Part shown: positions 11,601 through 21,800 of the stretch, one piece after another
Position numbering within the stretch: position 1 is the first letter of the stretch
Layout: every line of letters begins with the position of its first letter
From: Scolanthus callimorphus
Lineage: Eukaryota > Cnidaria > Anthozoa > Actiniaria > Edwardsiidae
Reading direction: 5' to 3'
DNA: 64,000 nt
NCBI GenBank assembly: GCA_033964015.1
Contig: CM066924.1
Location: forward strand, 1,426,001 to 1,490,000
Made by a program: the position numbers and the translations under genes
Notes under the pieces: generated by a model
What the model was told of the DNA's origin: nothing
The model's input: the letters and a program-made list of their open reading frames with translations, nothing else
Database searches by the model: none

Positions 11601-13986
11601 GGGCAGAGGGTTAACATAAAGTTTACAATATAGACAATGAATTACAAAGCAAATCAAAGAAAAGAACCTATGGCTACTTAGTATTATTTTTGTAAAGCTA
11701 ATATAGCTCCTACATGTCAGTAAGTACAACTGCTAAATTTCAGAGCAAAAAGTTAGAAATTGCGACAATAAGCATGCTCTTCCCACAGCGTAAGTAAACA
11801 TTTTAGTATCAAAGTGTAGGGGAAAACCTGTCCCCAAGCAGAACAAAGAATGTTATTATATAGCTCGTATTTATTCGATCAAAGCGCGCGCTCTGATTGG
11901 TTCTATCATGGTCACGTGGCGGCTACAAATTCAATGTAGCCCGCGCGGGCTACAATTAAAAAATGTTGCCCGCGCGGGCGACATCGCTAGAGCGAGAAAT
12001 TTCGGCGGACTATTTTTACTGAATTTCTTTTTGCTATATAATAAAACACTTAATGACTGCACCCTCGGGAAACAGCGAGGTGCGCTTATCAACCTCAACA
12101 AGGTCTATATTGGAACACTTAGCCGAGAGAACACCGCTCTCCCTGCCCTATATTGCGCCCTCGAAATATTATAATACAGTTGTTAGAAAGGGTTCTGGCA
12201 AACGAGGTAGCGTAAAAGACCAAAAGTCAATCCCATGAACGAATTCAGTACCCGCTTGCAGCGGAATTAGGCGACAAAAATTACGCAATTACCTGTATAT
12301 ATCAATTTATTCGTGAAGAGCAGATGGCTTTTCCATAACGTTTGTATTATTGGTAAGAACTAATGTGTGGGGACTATTGAGACTAAAGTCCTGGCTAAAC
12401 TAGGACACATGTAGCGCGCCAACATTGTAGCCGGACACGTGTCCTTCATTTTCCCAGTTTAGCCACGAGAGAAACTTTGTTGCGCGCGACAAATTTTGTA
12501 GCCGGGACACAAAGAAATGTTTCTTCGCAACACAAGAAAAATTTCATGTGTCCGAGACACGCTTGCGATGTTAGCTTAGCCACTCGGGGAAACATGCAGG
12601 ACACAAATGTTGTGCGCTACATGTGTCCTAGTTTAGCGTAGCTTAAGGTGAAGTTACTGTGAAAAAGCAAACTAAAAACGTTAGAGGAAAGAGGACCATT
12701 CACTGTGGTGAAATTTCCAGTTATTCTTTCTCCCTAACAACCAACTAGCAAAAGCCAGCGCTGAAAGATACGAAAACGCTTCTTCTCACGAAATTATAAC
12801 GTGGAATTCAGTCATGGTAACTAAAACAAGGGGACGGCATATAGAATGATCAAACAACTGAAACGGCAGTGTTGTAATGAAATGAGGAAAAAATGCCACC
12901 AAAAATATATTTTTGTATCTCCCTAATCAAGGAAAATAGTTGTTGATCATGGTATTTTTGACTTTTCATTTGGAGTTTTTTTTTCATTTTTCCGTCTCTC
13001 GTTGTGGGGAGCTGAAATCAAAGGCTCAGGACATCGTCAGTATTATTTATACTGCCTTGGTTTCGAGTACCAATAAGGGAAACCCATACCTTAACTTTTC
13101 GACGGCTTAGGAAAGAATAACACGTCCTTTCATTTTATAGATCGCTATACAGTCGAAGCTCTCGTAAGCGACCACCTCGGGAACTGAAAATTGCGGTCGT
13201 TACGGAGCTGGTCGCTTACGAGAACGGCTCTCGTAAGCGACCACCAAGCGGCTTTCTACTTGAACAAGACGTTGGTCGCTAACGAGAGCTAATTAGTACA
13301 AAAAAAATCATGTGATACTTATGCTTAAAATATTTGATTATTTCCCGACTTTAATTAAGAATAGATAACCGCAAATATGTACATAGAAAATAGCATTTCA
13401 CCGGTGCAGCTTTTATCATTTAGATATTTATGAGGTGATGACTGATGTTTTAAAGACAAAAAGTACTACGGTCGCTTACGAGAGCTTAAAAACAATAGAA
13501 AATCTCTGTTGGTGATTTGAAATTGTGGTCGCTAACAGAGCTGGTCGCATCGATAAGGCGGTCGCTTACGAGAGCTTGAAATAACAGAGTTTATGTGACA
13601 TTTCAAACGGGGTTTCGGAAAATGGTCGTTTTGGGAGCTGGTCGCTTACGAGAGCGGTCGCTCGGAGAGCTTCGACTATTTTTACACTTTGTAGTTAATA
13701 AACAATCTTGAGTGGTTAGAAGCAAGTCAGTTGGTTAGCCTGTAGCTGTTAGGTATCAAAGAAAGAATTGAATCGATGTGTAAGGAATGACTTTAACAGA
13801 AAATCCGATTGCAAAAGTCATATGATTATTCTTATAAAAGTTTAATAACAAATGTCAAACAGCAAAATGATAGTTTTCCTTTCTTCGTCTCATGGTTCAT
13901 TCCCAAAAGTAATTTAAATCAACAATTGAATATCTAGAGCTTACCTTTAGGAGAACTACAATACTCAAACACGCCTTGTAATTCAT
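2438..13986 (-). CDS. Secreted VWA-PAN domain protein (5-exon model)
   Basis: Proposed join on the minus strand: 13945-13986, 8248-8371, 6337-6573, 5399-5596, 2438-2688. The phases agree at every junction (0, 1, 1, 1). Seen: a short hydrophobic start (MNYKACLSIVVLLK), then a complete von Willebrand A domain with the MIDAS motif DGSGS, the GGTDT threonine motif and the INDGRSS strand, then a cysteine-bearing PAN/apple-like segment ending in a stop. Known of the family: extracellular VWA domains bind proteins through a metal at the MIDAS site, and PAN modules bind proteins or sugars; both are common in cnidarian matrix, mucus and skeletal proteins. Inferred: a secreted adhesion or matrix protein of about 280 residues. 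The three VWA exons are solid. The first exon and the PAN exon are joined only by phase, strand and order and could belong to other genes. Introns are filled with repeats. Confidence 0.6.
3127..3555. mobile_element. Hairpin MITE with CCCCTAAAAGATA motifs
   Basis: The ends are inverted copies of GGACTCCCATATTTTTTGGT followed by GGGGATGATCGTCG. The interior carries several copies of the motif CCCCTAAAAGATACC on both arms. No ORF; a non-autonomous element. Confidence 0.75.
3600..5398. other. Intron of the VWA gene with repeats
   Basis: Holds copies of the GC-rich dispersed repeat and the GCTGATTGG tandem repeat; the small ORFs lie in repeats. The PAN exon lies beyond, at 2.4-2.7 kb. Confidence 0.5.
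4385..4530. repeat. ~33-bp tandem repeat (GCTGATTGGCTGATT)
   Basis: About five imperfect units of CCTTTGCTGATTGGCTGATT plus a variable TTGACTAGA/ATAACTAGA spacer. They are an expansion at the edge of the dispersed repeat also seen near 6.8 kb. Confidence 0.7.
5399..5596 (-). CDS. VWA exon 3: C-terminal VWA domain
   Basis: The exon encodes DHGVVIIALGFGTNVNMDEL and then a final helix ending EKIADEICAG, the usual close of a VWA domain. It has a TTCCTCAG acceptor and a GTAAAG donor. Phase 1 matches exon 2 upstream and the PAN-like exon downstream. Confidence 0.88.
5810..6240. repeat. Dispersed GC-rich repeat copies (CCCCAGAGCCTCCCC family)
   Basis: Contains the family blocks GATGTCCCCAGAGCCTCCCC, GAGCAGACGAGC and GGGAGCTCTGGGTACGAGAA. 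The same family is seen at about 4.5-4.9, 6.6-6.96, 10.03-10.2, 26.5-26.9 and 46.6-46.7 kb. No coding potential; it sits in an intron of the VWA gene. Confidence 0.65.
6337..6573 (-). CDS. VWA exon 2: central VWA domain
   Basis: The exon encodes THVAVVVYST, then the GGTDTQKGLQ motif holding the MIDAS threonine, and ends in RVLVVINDGRSS, the VWA strand with the conserved DG. It has a TTTCAG acceptor and a GTAAGTG donor, phase 1 at both ends. Copies of a dispersed ~200-bp repeat sit in the introns on either side. Confidence 0.88.
6600..6960. repeat. Dispersed GC-rich repeat, inverted pair
   Basis: Two copies of the CCCCAGAGCCTCCCC family face each other, separated by the GCTGATTGGCTGATTTTGA block and a GCGCATGCGTCA block. 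The arrangement can fold back like a MITE. Short ORFs here are repeat-derived. Confidence 0.65.
7306..7482. mobile_element. Hairpin MITE
   Basis: The left arm (AGCCTGCTTGTAGGCGTTGG, then AGAGTAGAGGTCGAGAAACA) is mirrored by the right arm ending CCAACGCCTGCGAGCAGGCT. About 180 bp, no ORF. Confidence 0.75.
8248..8371 (-). CDS. VWA exon 1: MIDAS strand
   Basis: The exon encodes PDVLLDGSGSIGSSNF and the first helix of a VWA domain, including the DxSxS metal site. The acceptor is TTTGTCACAG and the donor GTAAGACG. The first bases of the exon and its acceptor are the seed of the 40-bp tandem array that continues upstream. The strand before the MIDAS (DVLLDGS) is about two residues shorter than the usual DVVFLLDGS. 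Confidence 0.8.
8363..8915. repeat. 40-bp minisatellite seeded by the VWA 3' splice site
   Basis: About 14 units of the 40-bp sequence CCGCACATGCTGTGACAAAG + ATTGCGTGACGTCAGTTAAA. Read on the minus strand each unit contains TCTTTGTCACAG|CATGTGCGG, the acceptor and first bases of the adjacent VWA exon. Most units also carry the palindrome TGACGTCA. Confidence 0.9.
9410..9865. repeat. ~125-bp tandem repeat, ~3.6 copies
   Basis: Units of 124-127 bp are marked by CTAGCGATGTTGCCTTCT, GATGACGTCATCGATGACGT and TTTACCCAAGTTTGG. Open frames across it come from the repeat, not from a gene. Confidence 0.88.
9870..12394. other. Repeat-rich intron, no gene seen
   Basis: Contains the GC-rich repeat, and three diverged direct copies of a ~130-bp block at 10640-10900 marked by TTAGGAAATCTTCTACTCT and CATTTTAATCCATTGATATT. 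No exon recognised. Confidence 0.5.
10030..10200. repeat. Dispersed GC-rich repeat copy
   Basis: Another copy of the CCCTGGGGACATCATTTGAGG / CTCTCAATGGCTCTGTATCA / TGCATGCGTAAATGGCTGTC family. It follows a short GC palindrome (CGGGCGCCTTCGGCGCCCGC) at about 9975-9994. Confidence 0.6.
12395..12636. mobile_element. TIR/hairpin MITE, GGACACATGTAGCGC ends
   Basis: Starts CTAAACTAGGACACATGTAG and ends with the inverse CTACATGTGTCCTAGTTTAG. Internal parts repeat GACACAAA and CGCGCGACAA motifs in both orientations. About 240 bp, no ORF. Confidence 0.75.
13150..13678. mobile_element. TIR element rich in CTCTCGTAAGCGACC
   Basis: The left end AGTCGAAGCTCTCGTAAGCG is mirrored by the right end CGGAGAGCTTCGACT. 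At least six further copies of GGTCGCTTACGAGAGCT occur inside in both orientations. About 530 bp and non-coding; probably a non-autonomous DNA transposon grown by internal repeat copying. Confidence 0.75.
13945..13986 (-). CDS. Candidate signal-peptide exon of the VWA gene
   Basis: An ATG opens 14 codons with a hydrophobic core and ends in AAG followed by the donor GTAAGC, in phase 0 as the next VWA exon needs. It is 5.6 kb upstream of that exon. There is no transcript evidence, so it is a candidate only. Confidence 0.35.
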
Positions 13987-14841
13987 TTTGACCGGAAATT
14001 TCTTTTTCTGCAACTTCACATTTTGAAATAACTAATATAAGCCCTTCAAACAGGATATTGTTATGAAGAGATTTAAGACGTTATGGGAGTTACTTGACTC
14101 GGGAAATATATTTGGTTATGATAATTAAGAGTGCATTTGAGTAAATACGATTTGCAGCTGGATTTGGCACACCTCAGAGAGTGAGCCAGTTTGTCAAAAA
14201 TTATGCGAAAAACGGATGCAAATAGGAAAATTGTGAATTAAGTAGTTACATTTAATAACTAAACTAGTTCGAGAGGGTAAAATATGGCCGATTAGATTCA
14301 TGAGATCCAATTCTTTAAAAATGATGCATAATCCAATTAACGTGAAATCAATTGAAACTATTTTAGCAAAATTAACAAAAGAATGACAATTAATTTCACT
14401 ATTTTGCCGATTTTTAAGTTTTTTATTATTGAATCCAAACGATAATTTGAACGAGAATATTTTCACCTTTCCTCGACGTCAATGAAACAAAAGAAAGTTT
14501 CAAAAACATGTCACTTTTATTGATGATTGAGAACGGTTGTGAAAATAGCGAGAGAATGCAAAGGAAATATGGGAAATGCAAATTTAAACTTTGCGGCTCC
14601 TACGGAGCTAATCAAGAAAAGAAAAAATTAACCAATAAATCCATCAATCAAAGACAACTCTATACTAAACGTACAAGCGTAAACTGAACAAAGAAAAAAG
14701 CTATAATCTTTGCGAGTGAAAAGCTATGAAATTTAGTCTGTTTTGCAATGCACTTTTATTTTACGTAAACGCTGAAACTGATATTGGTGAAAATTTTAGA
14801 ATAGAACTCAAGCTGACGCAAACACAACTATACATAGAGGA

Positions 14842-14952
14842 TATTACATGGCCGCGCGGAGATACGAATTTTATCTTCGAGTGTCGCTCACTCGTGAGAT
14901 AAATTTTTAACACGAGAAGATAAATTCGTATCTCAAGCGGTCATGTAATGTT
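14842..14952. mobile_element. Short hairpin MITE
   Basis: The arms TTACATGGCCGCGCGGAGAT and ACGAATTTTATCTTC are mirrored by GAAGATAAATTCGTATCTCA and GCGGTCATGTAA. About 110 bp. Confidence 0.65.
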
Positions 14953-14956
14953 CTGT

Positions 14957-15139
14957 TTATTATATAAACATCAATGAAATACCAATTCAAAATTTATTTG
15001 AGTTAAGCTTATAAGGCGAGCATTGAGCAAAGGCAAGTGTGATATTTCACATGTGAAAATAACATGATATTTTCACGTGTGAAGATATCAAGTTTTCGCG
15101 CGGAGATCACCTGGTATTTCATTGGTGTTTATATAATAA
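14957..15139. mobile_element. Hairpin MITE (TTTATTATATAAACATCAATG ends)
   Basis: The left end TTATATAAACATCAATGAAA is mirrored by TTTCATTGGTGTTTATATAA at the right. The interior repeats TGATATTTCACATGTGAAAA in both orientations. 183 bp, no ORF. Confidence 0.75.
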
Positions 15140-15742
15140 AGTATTTTCTACAATGTTTTATTCAGTTTGAGACAGGAATGTTCATTTAGTTTTTGTTTTT
15201 CGCTAAAGGTCATTCTTCATGTTGAGTACATGAGGTTCACAAAAAATCTTATCCTCCGCCCCCCTCTCCGATGTAAGTAATGACCGGTCCCTAAGAAGTG
15301 GCCGTTGTTTTGACCGCATAACTAAAAGCCATTAAGTATTACTTTGCGAATACGTCAACCGGGCCGTCCCTAAAAAGTTTGTTATTTAGATATGCAAAGA
15401 ATTTTAAGGGAAATTAACACCTGCAATACGTTGATTTCTGCTCATAATTGTCAGTATTGTTAGAGTCAGAGATATTAAGAAAGTCAAGATCTTTGTTCTG
15501 TACTCGATTTCTGATTGGGTAACTTCTTACAAGATGAGCCGGTTGAGATATTCGCACAGTAATTTGAAAAATGAAATAATCACAGTCAATCTGCTCTCTC
15601 TAAAAGCTACTTAAATCCGCTATGTACAGGACATTCAACGTTGTCTAATTCTTGCGTTAGGTATCGAGTAGCGACAATTCTCTAAAGTGTTCCAGGAAAC
15701 AGTATAAGCTGACGTGGGAATTTGTTTGACCATATTTGGTCT

Positions 15743-15823
15743 TCAGTTCTGAGAAATTAGAGCCCTGTCTTTCATCAGAAGCCATGCTTGACTTCTTCTG
15801 TCTTCCTGTATACTTTTAACTTC
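15743..15823 (-). CDS. DIS3L: DIS3L terminal exon
   Basis: Encodes [20 protein letters not shown], then ALISQN and TGA. It starts in phase 0 after a TTGACAG acceptor. It resembles the EVKVNIIQEEYQ part of the vertebrate C-terminus but is shorter. Confidence 0.7.
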   Translation of the reverse strand, partial: EVKSIQEDRRSQAWLLMKDRALISQN

Positions 15824-18800
15824 CTGTCAAAGAAAATGAGAACGAATACACAATGACTCATCTGGGTCTTATAGTGGGAATAACAAAACGGAAACCCACC
15901 TTCACAAGGTCATTTCTCTTCATTTTGGTTCCCAGGTCTCCTTCGTCAACTTCGCCAGGAGGAGGACTGGACCGAGTCTTCAGTGACGTTAGGTCCAGAC
16001 GCAAGGATTGCGCATGCGCTCTTGATTTAGCAACAGAAATTTTGACCTAAAAAAAAAACATACATCAAGGCTATATATGTTAATTTGGCATTTTTTGCAT
16101 TTAAACATTCGCACACAGGGCATTAGGTAAAACAAACACAAACAAAAAAATCGCAAGGAACATTGAATTATTAATGTTTTTTTTTTTTTTGGGGGGGGGG
16201 GGGGGATTTTTCCAATTCCTCGCAGCATTACTACTATATTGACAAACCTGGATGTGATCAAACAGTCGAAAAGTAAACATTCCAGCCGAGTTCTGAACTT
16301 GAACGTCAAACTCATGATGAACAAGTGAGCCTGTTGACATGAATATACAAACGTCAGTGGAACAATAAGTCTGGAGGATGTCATAATTTGCAGCCAAAAT
16401 CAGATTCATGAAACTACTCATTCAACCACATTTGAATTGAAACATTTTTTTCCAGGTTTTCCTTAAAATTCCAGGACTTTCCAGGAAGGAAATGAAAATC
16501 CAGGATATTCAAGGATTTCGGGACGCGTACGAACCCTGGTATTAAGATTATTAACTTCTTTCGGGCCGCCCTCCTTGCCATCAATAGAAGTTCCCAAAAG
16601 TTAGAACATCGTTTATATAAAAAATCGCCTCCCCGTCGGTGCATATCAAGAAAGTGCTGTCGTTTTTATGGCAAATCCGCGCGGGTTGCCTGTGGTGTTC
16701 CAAACGTGACTCAGGCCCCTCGGCGGCGGGTAAAAACAAAATGGCGACCAAGAGAAGGATGTTTCTCGAGTATCTGCAAGTTTTGGTCAATTTTCCTCCT
16801 TTTTTCGCTAAGCTATGAGGAAAAGTACTTACAGACCTCCCAAATAATGTAAGGGGGGATTTCCTAATAAGAAGGTTTTGCAACGTCGGCAAAACGATAG
16901 CTTTGGCGAAATTTTCTTGATATGAGACCCATTTACCCACAGGCAAACAAACTAGTTTAATTCGCGTTACCTGGTCCATAAGTCACGGAATCTTCCAAAG
17001 TACCGGGCGTGACAACTTGTCCACTTTGGTCCTTAAGGTAGACTGCACCCTTGAAGCCGTACCTGTATATCACCGCGTTAATGATTGTTTTGATTGCGTG
17101 ACTTCAGTGATTAACAGCAAGTAGGAAAAGGGCGTGTTAGAGCGGATTTCACATGACTGTCAAGGCTTGTTATGTAATTGCGATTGCTTTGCGTTCTCAT
17201 TGGCTACTCGTTTTTCTCAGCCAATCAAATTAAGTAGTAAATACAATTGTGTAATTACTAAGTCTTGGTTCGGCTTGCAACTGGCTGAGAAAAAAGCCAT
17301 TAGGAGCAAGTCGTGATTTCTCTCGATTCTGATTGGCTAGTGATTGCTCAATTGCAATTGTTTTCACGACAGTCATGTGAAACCCGCTCTAAGTGTATTT
17401 TAATCAATCTGGACAAGTCATTCCAGGGCCGGTATGGCGTTTTTTTCGAAAGGTTCCATTGGCGCCTAAACAATTCTAGTCGCCGAATAGTGGAGTTTGG
17501 TCTATGCTCCATTTCAAGCTTTGGCCGTTAGAAACGACACCATCTACGGCTGGAAACCGAGCCTAAGTTTCTGGTCACAACGTTTTCTTCCGAATTAATG
17601 TTGTCATCCTTTGAGAACGGTATTTTAAAAACCTAGCTGAACGATTTTGTTCGCCAATCCCTAAATCTAGTCGTCACTGGCGGCCATACGGCTGGCGGCC
17701 ATATATTGCGTTGCGAGTTGCAAGAAAAATTCGCCCACAGAGTTGCTAAGTTAGCACCGTGACGCGAGAAGCCATCCGCCCTATATTAATACGCCGATGA
17801 CATCACAGTTAGTGTGCCTGTGACATCTGGTCCCAACTGTCTTGCTGACTCATCACTTGAGGAAGTAGTGAACATCAAACGCTGGGCAGACATGAACTTA
17901 ATGAAGTTGAACATGAAAAGACTTTTGAAATGGTAGTGAAAGGGAGGACCAAAAAGCCTGTCCCAGAATCCATAGAGGGCATAGCTAGGAAGAGTGAGTT
18001 AAGACTGCTAGGCATTACAGTTAGTGAAGACCCTTGCAACTGGGACACGCAGTTTGAAAACATGCTGAGTAAAGCCAGTTCCAGGTTGTATATCTTAAGA
18101 GTCTGTAAGTACTATGGCTACTCCCTTCAAGAGCTCACTCTACTATTTAATAGCCTCATTATGTCACTTTTTACCTATGCAATTGAGGTTTGGGCCTCTG
18201 CCCATTATAACAAATATCTTTCATGCATCGATAGGTTTTGCAAACGGGCTACACGTTATGGCTACACTAGTGAGTATACTCCCATTGCTGATATAATAAC
18301 AAAAGGGACAGAACTCTCTGGAACAAAATAACTGCGGTCAGCATCCATCCCCTTAATGAACTTCTCCCCCCGCAGAGATGCAGAAGTACGCGGAAGAAAG
18401 GTCATAATTACATCTTGCCTCGAGTGAGAACAGAGAGGTTCAAGAGATGTTTTGTAAATAGGTGCCTCTTCAATTTTATATAACATTATGTACATATTGT
18501 ATAAATTTAGATGTAGTTTTTTTTTTCAATTAATATTTATGGAATTGTAAGCCCACACGTATGTCTGCGGGTATGTTCCCTTTGAATGAATATTCTTAAT
18601 AAAGATCTTTATTATTGGGTACAGACCTTGGTATAAACACGATCAGCCCGTTAGCTCTAATATTGAAGATAACAGCATCCGTCACGCGTCTTTCATCCTC
18701 CTCCTTCAGGTCCTGGAAAAACAGCGCCTGGAATAGTTCCACCGAATCGCGCTGAACGTTCTGGGCTGCCTATGGTATAGAAGTGAGATCAGAATACTCG

Positions 18801-21800
18801 TCTTCCACAAGCAGCATTTTCTGATTTTTTTTGTCAACTTAGTTATAACCGCGTGGTTATAACTTTTATTTGTATAATTACTCAAGTGACTAGAGTAGAT
18901 TTCGTATGACTGTGAAAAGTGCCGCGCCACGGCGAGTCACGGTCGCAGTGGCGGCACGGAACCTGGCCTGCTGTAGATACAGAATGTCATTGCGTAGTCG
19001 CGGCACGGTCACGGTCACGGCACTTTTCACAGTCACACAATATCTGTTCTAAAAGAAATACCGAAAGCTGATTGGTCGAGTGTGACCCTAAGGGTGAGCA
19101 TTGTCTAAAAGCTGTACGAAGAAGTCGCCTAAGGCTCAGTGATTATCGGCGAATAGACACCGAGGCGAAGTCGACTAATCGGCGACTAATTGTTCAATGG
19201 TGAAACATAAAATCAACCGCGAAGTATGCGCTGTTTTCAAAGGACGCTAGCTCGAAAACGTGTCCAACATCATAGACCATGGTGTCGTTTTCAGAGGTCG
19301 ATTACAAACAAATCAGGGCACAGAAATTGTCCTTAGCAGGGAATCTAGCCTCGGTTAGGAAACTCAAGATGTCGCGGTATGTTCTGCCTCTTACCCTATG
19401 TTTATTGTTGATGTGCTGAGCAAGTTCCTCTAGAGCCTCGTTTTGAAGCAGCTGTGGCTTGTCCCCAGTCTCTACCGCAGCCATCAGCAAGCGATGGACC
19501 TCAAAGATAACAACAAATAGAAACTGTCATATACCCCTGACAAACCTGGATGCTTCCATGACAAGCCGTGACCCTTCATGTTTCCGTGACAACCTATCAT
19601 GCTTCCCTGACAACTATTTATGTTGCCATGACAACCCTTCATGCTTCCCTGACAACTATTCATTCTTCCCTGGCAACCCATCATGCTTCCCTCGCAAGCT
19701 TTTATGTATCCCTTACAAGCCTTCATGCTTCCCTGACAAGCTTTTATGTATCCCTTACAAGCCTTCATGCTTCCCTGACAACTATTCATTATTCCCTGGC
19801 AACCCTTCATGCTTCACTCGCAAGCTTTTATGTATCCCTTACAAGCCTTCATGCTTCCCTGACAAGCTTTTATGTATCCCTTACAAGCCTTCATGCTTCC
19901 CTGACAAGCTTTTATGTATCCCTTACAAGCCTTCATGCTTCCCTGACAACCCTTCATGCTTCCCTGACAACTATTCATTCTTCCCTGGCAAGCTTTTATG
20001 TATCCCTTACAAGCCTTCATGCTTCCCTGACAAGCTTTTATGTATCCCTTACAAACCTTCATGCTTCCCTTACAAGCTTTTATGTATCCCTTACAAGCCT
20101 TCATGCTTCCCTGACAAGCTTTTATGTATCCCTTACAAGCCTTCATGCTTCCCTGACACGCTTTTATGTATCCCTTACAAGCCTTCATGCTTCCCTGACA
20201 ACTATTCATTCTTCCCTGGCAACCCTTCATGCTTCCATCGCAAGCTTTTATGTATTCCTTACAAGCCTTCATGCTTCCCTGACAAGCTTTTATGTATCCC
20301 TTACAAGCCTTCATGTTTTCCTGACAACCATTCATGCTTCCCTGACTGTCTTTTTGTCTGTCTGTGCCATTGGATAAAACAGGTAAATGTCTCTTAAATG
20401 TCTCTGTCTGTCTCTTAAATATCTCACTGTCTGAAGGATGGGCGATGACGTCCCCGCTTTCTTGTAAGATTGCGACACCAAACACTTACAATCACATCCG
20501 CGTATCTCCGTATTGGCGAGGTAAAGTGCGTATAGCGGTCCAAGGCAAGGCCATAGTGGAAAAACTCGTCCGGCGAAATAGAGCCAGTGGAGAAATACAC
20601 CGCGTTCGACATGGCTTGGGTGGCTAGTGTGCGGAGGATCTGAAAATCAAACAGTGTACCTGAGCTTCCAGCAATATATGAAACACTCAAGAACTCATTT
20701 GAAGTACCTGAGTACTTGACAGATAAATTACAATTAAATAGTTCTGTAAATAGCCGTAACACAAGATTTTCTGGTTTAAATTTTTTAACTCCAAGGTATA
20801 AGCGGATTACTGAAGCAGGTAGAACCTTTATTGTTACTGCAATTCAGGACTGGAACTCCCTACCTGCAAACCTTAAGAAGGAGGCAAACCTTAAATCTTT
20901 TAAGAATGCTTTACGCGGTAAGTTTTTAAATGAGCAATTATCTGTCTCACATTTAATCCTTAATGTATATTTTAATTATTTTTATATTATTCACATTTAT
21001 TTTTTTCATTTATTGTATATACATAAATATATATATGTATATTTTTAATGTTACTAGTTTTTTAATTAATGTACATAGCTTGTATTTTTAGTGTTTAGAG
21101 GACCACAAGTTTATTAGTACTGTGTACTATTACGTGCCATCCTCTCTAAATAAAGTTTCTATCTATCTATTTCTATCTAAACACGAGACAGAATGTTTCA
21201 ACAGAATTTAAAAGCACGAGTTTTTTTTAACCGAATTCGTAGTGTTAGATATCCTGATGAAACACAATGTTGAGTGTCTTATCGAGCGAATCATTTAATG
21301 TCGAGAAAACGAATTTATGCAAATTTAAATTGTGTATTCAAACCTCCTTATGGCAAATGACAATACTCACCTTGTTAAAGGATGGGTCTTTCTCATCCAC
21401 GCACTTGTCCAGGGAATCCGCCAGTATTTTGTTTGAGCTGACGTGTTCAAAATACAAGAATATTTCTGACAAAGTCAAACTAGTACTACCCGCAGTTGTC
21501 AAATAATACCCCCCCCCCCCTCCCCCCCCTTCCCACTGTTAAGGGCGCCAGACCCCTCCCCCCCTGCCCACTGTTAAGGGCGCCAGACCCCCCCATCCCC
21601 TGCCCACTGTTAAGGGCGCCAGAAATTCCAGGATAGGTGGTACTTGAGCAACCTCGACTTCCAAGATAGATACCCTAATACAAGTCTGAAAATCCAGGTT
21701 GGGTATCCCCAGAATAGAAAAATTCCTGGCTGGGTAAACATAAATTCAAGGGTGGTCAAGAAAACATTCACTACAATTCAAGGATAGGGAGAGAGAGCTT

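Noticed and set aside
19459..20485. Long overlapping ORFs on both strands (312, 269 and 223 codons) with PSCFPDK / [12 protein letters not shown] repeats
   Set aside because: They are the translation of a 42-bp minisatellite whose length is a multiple of three; they lie in a DIS3L intron and have no start context or domain.
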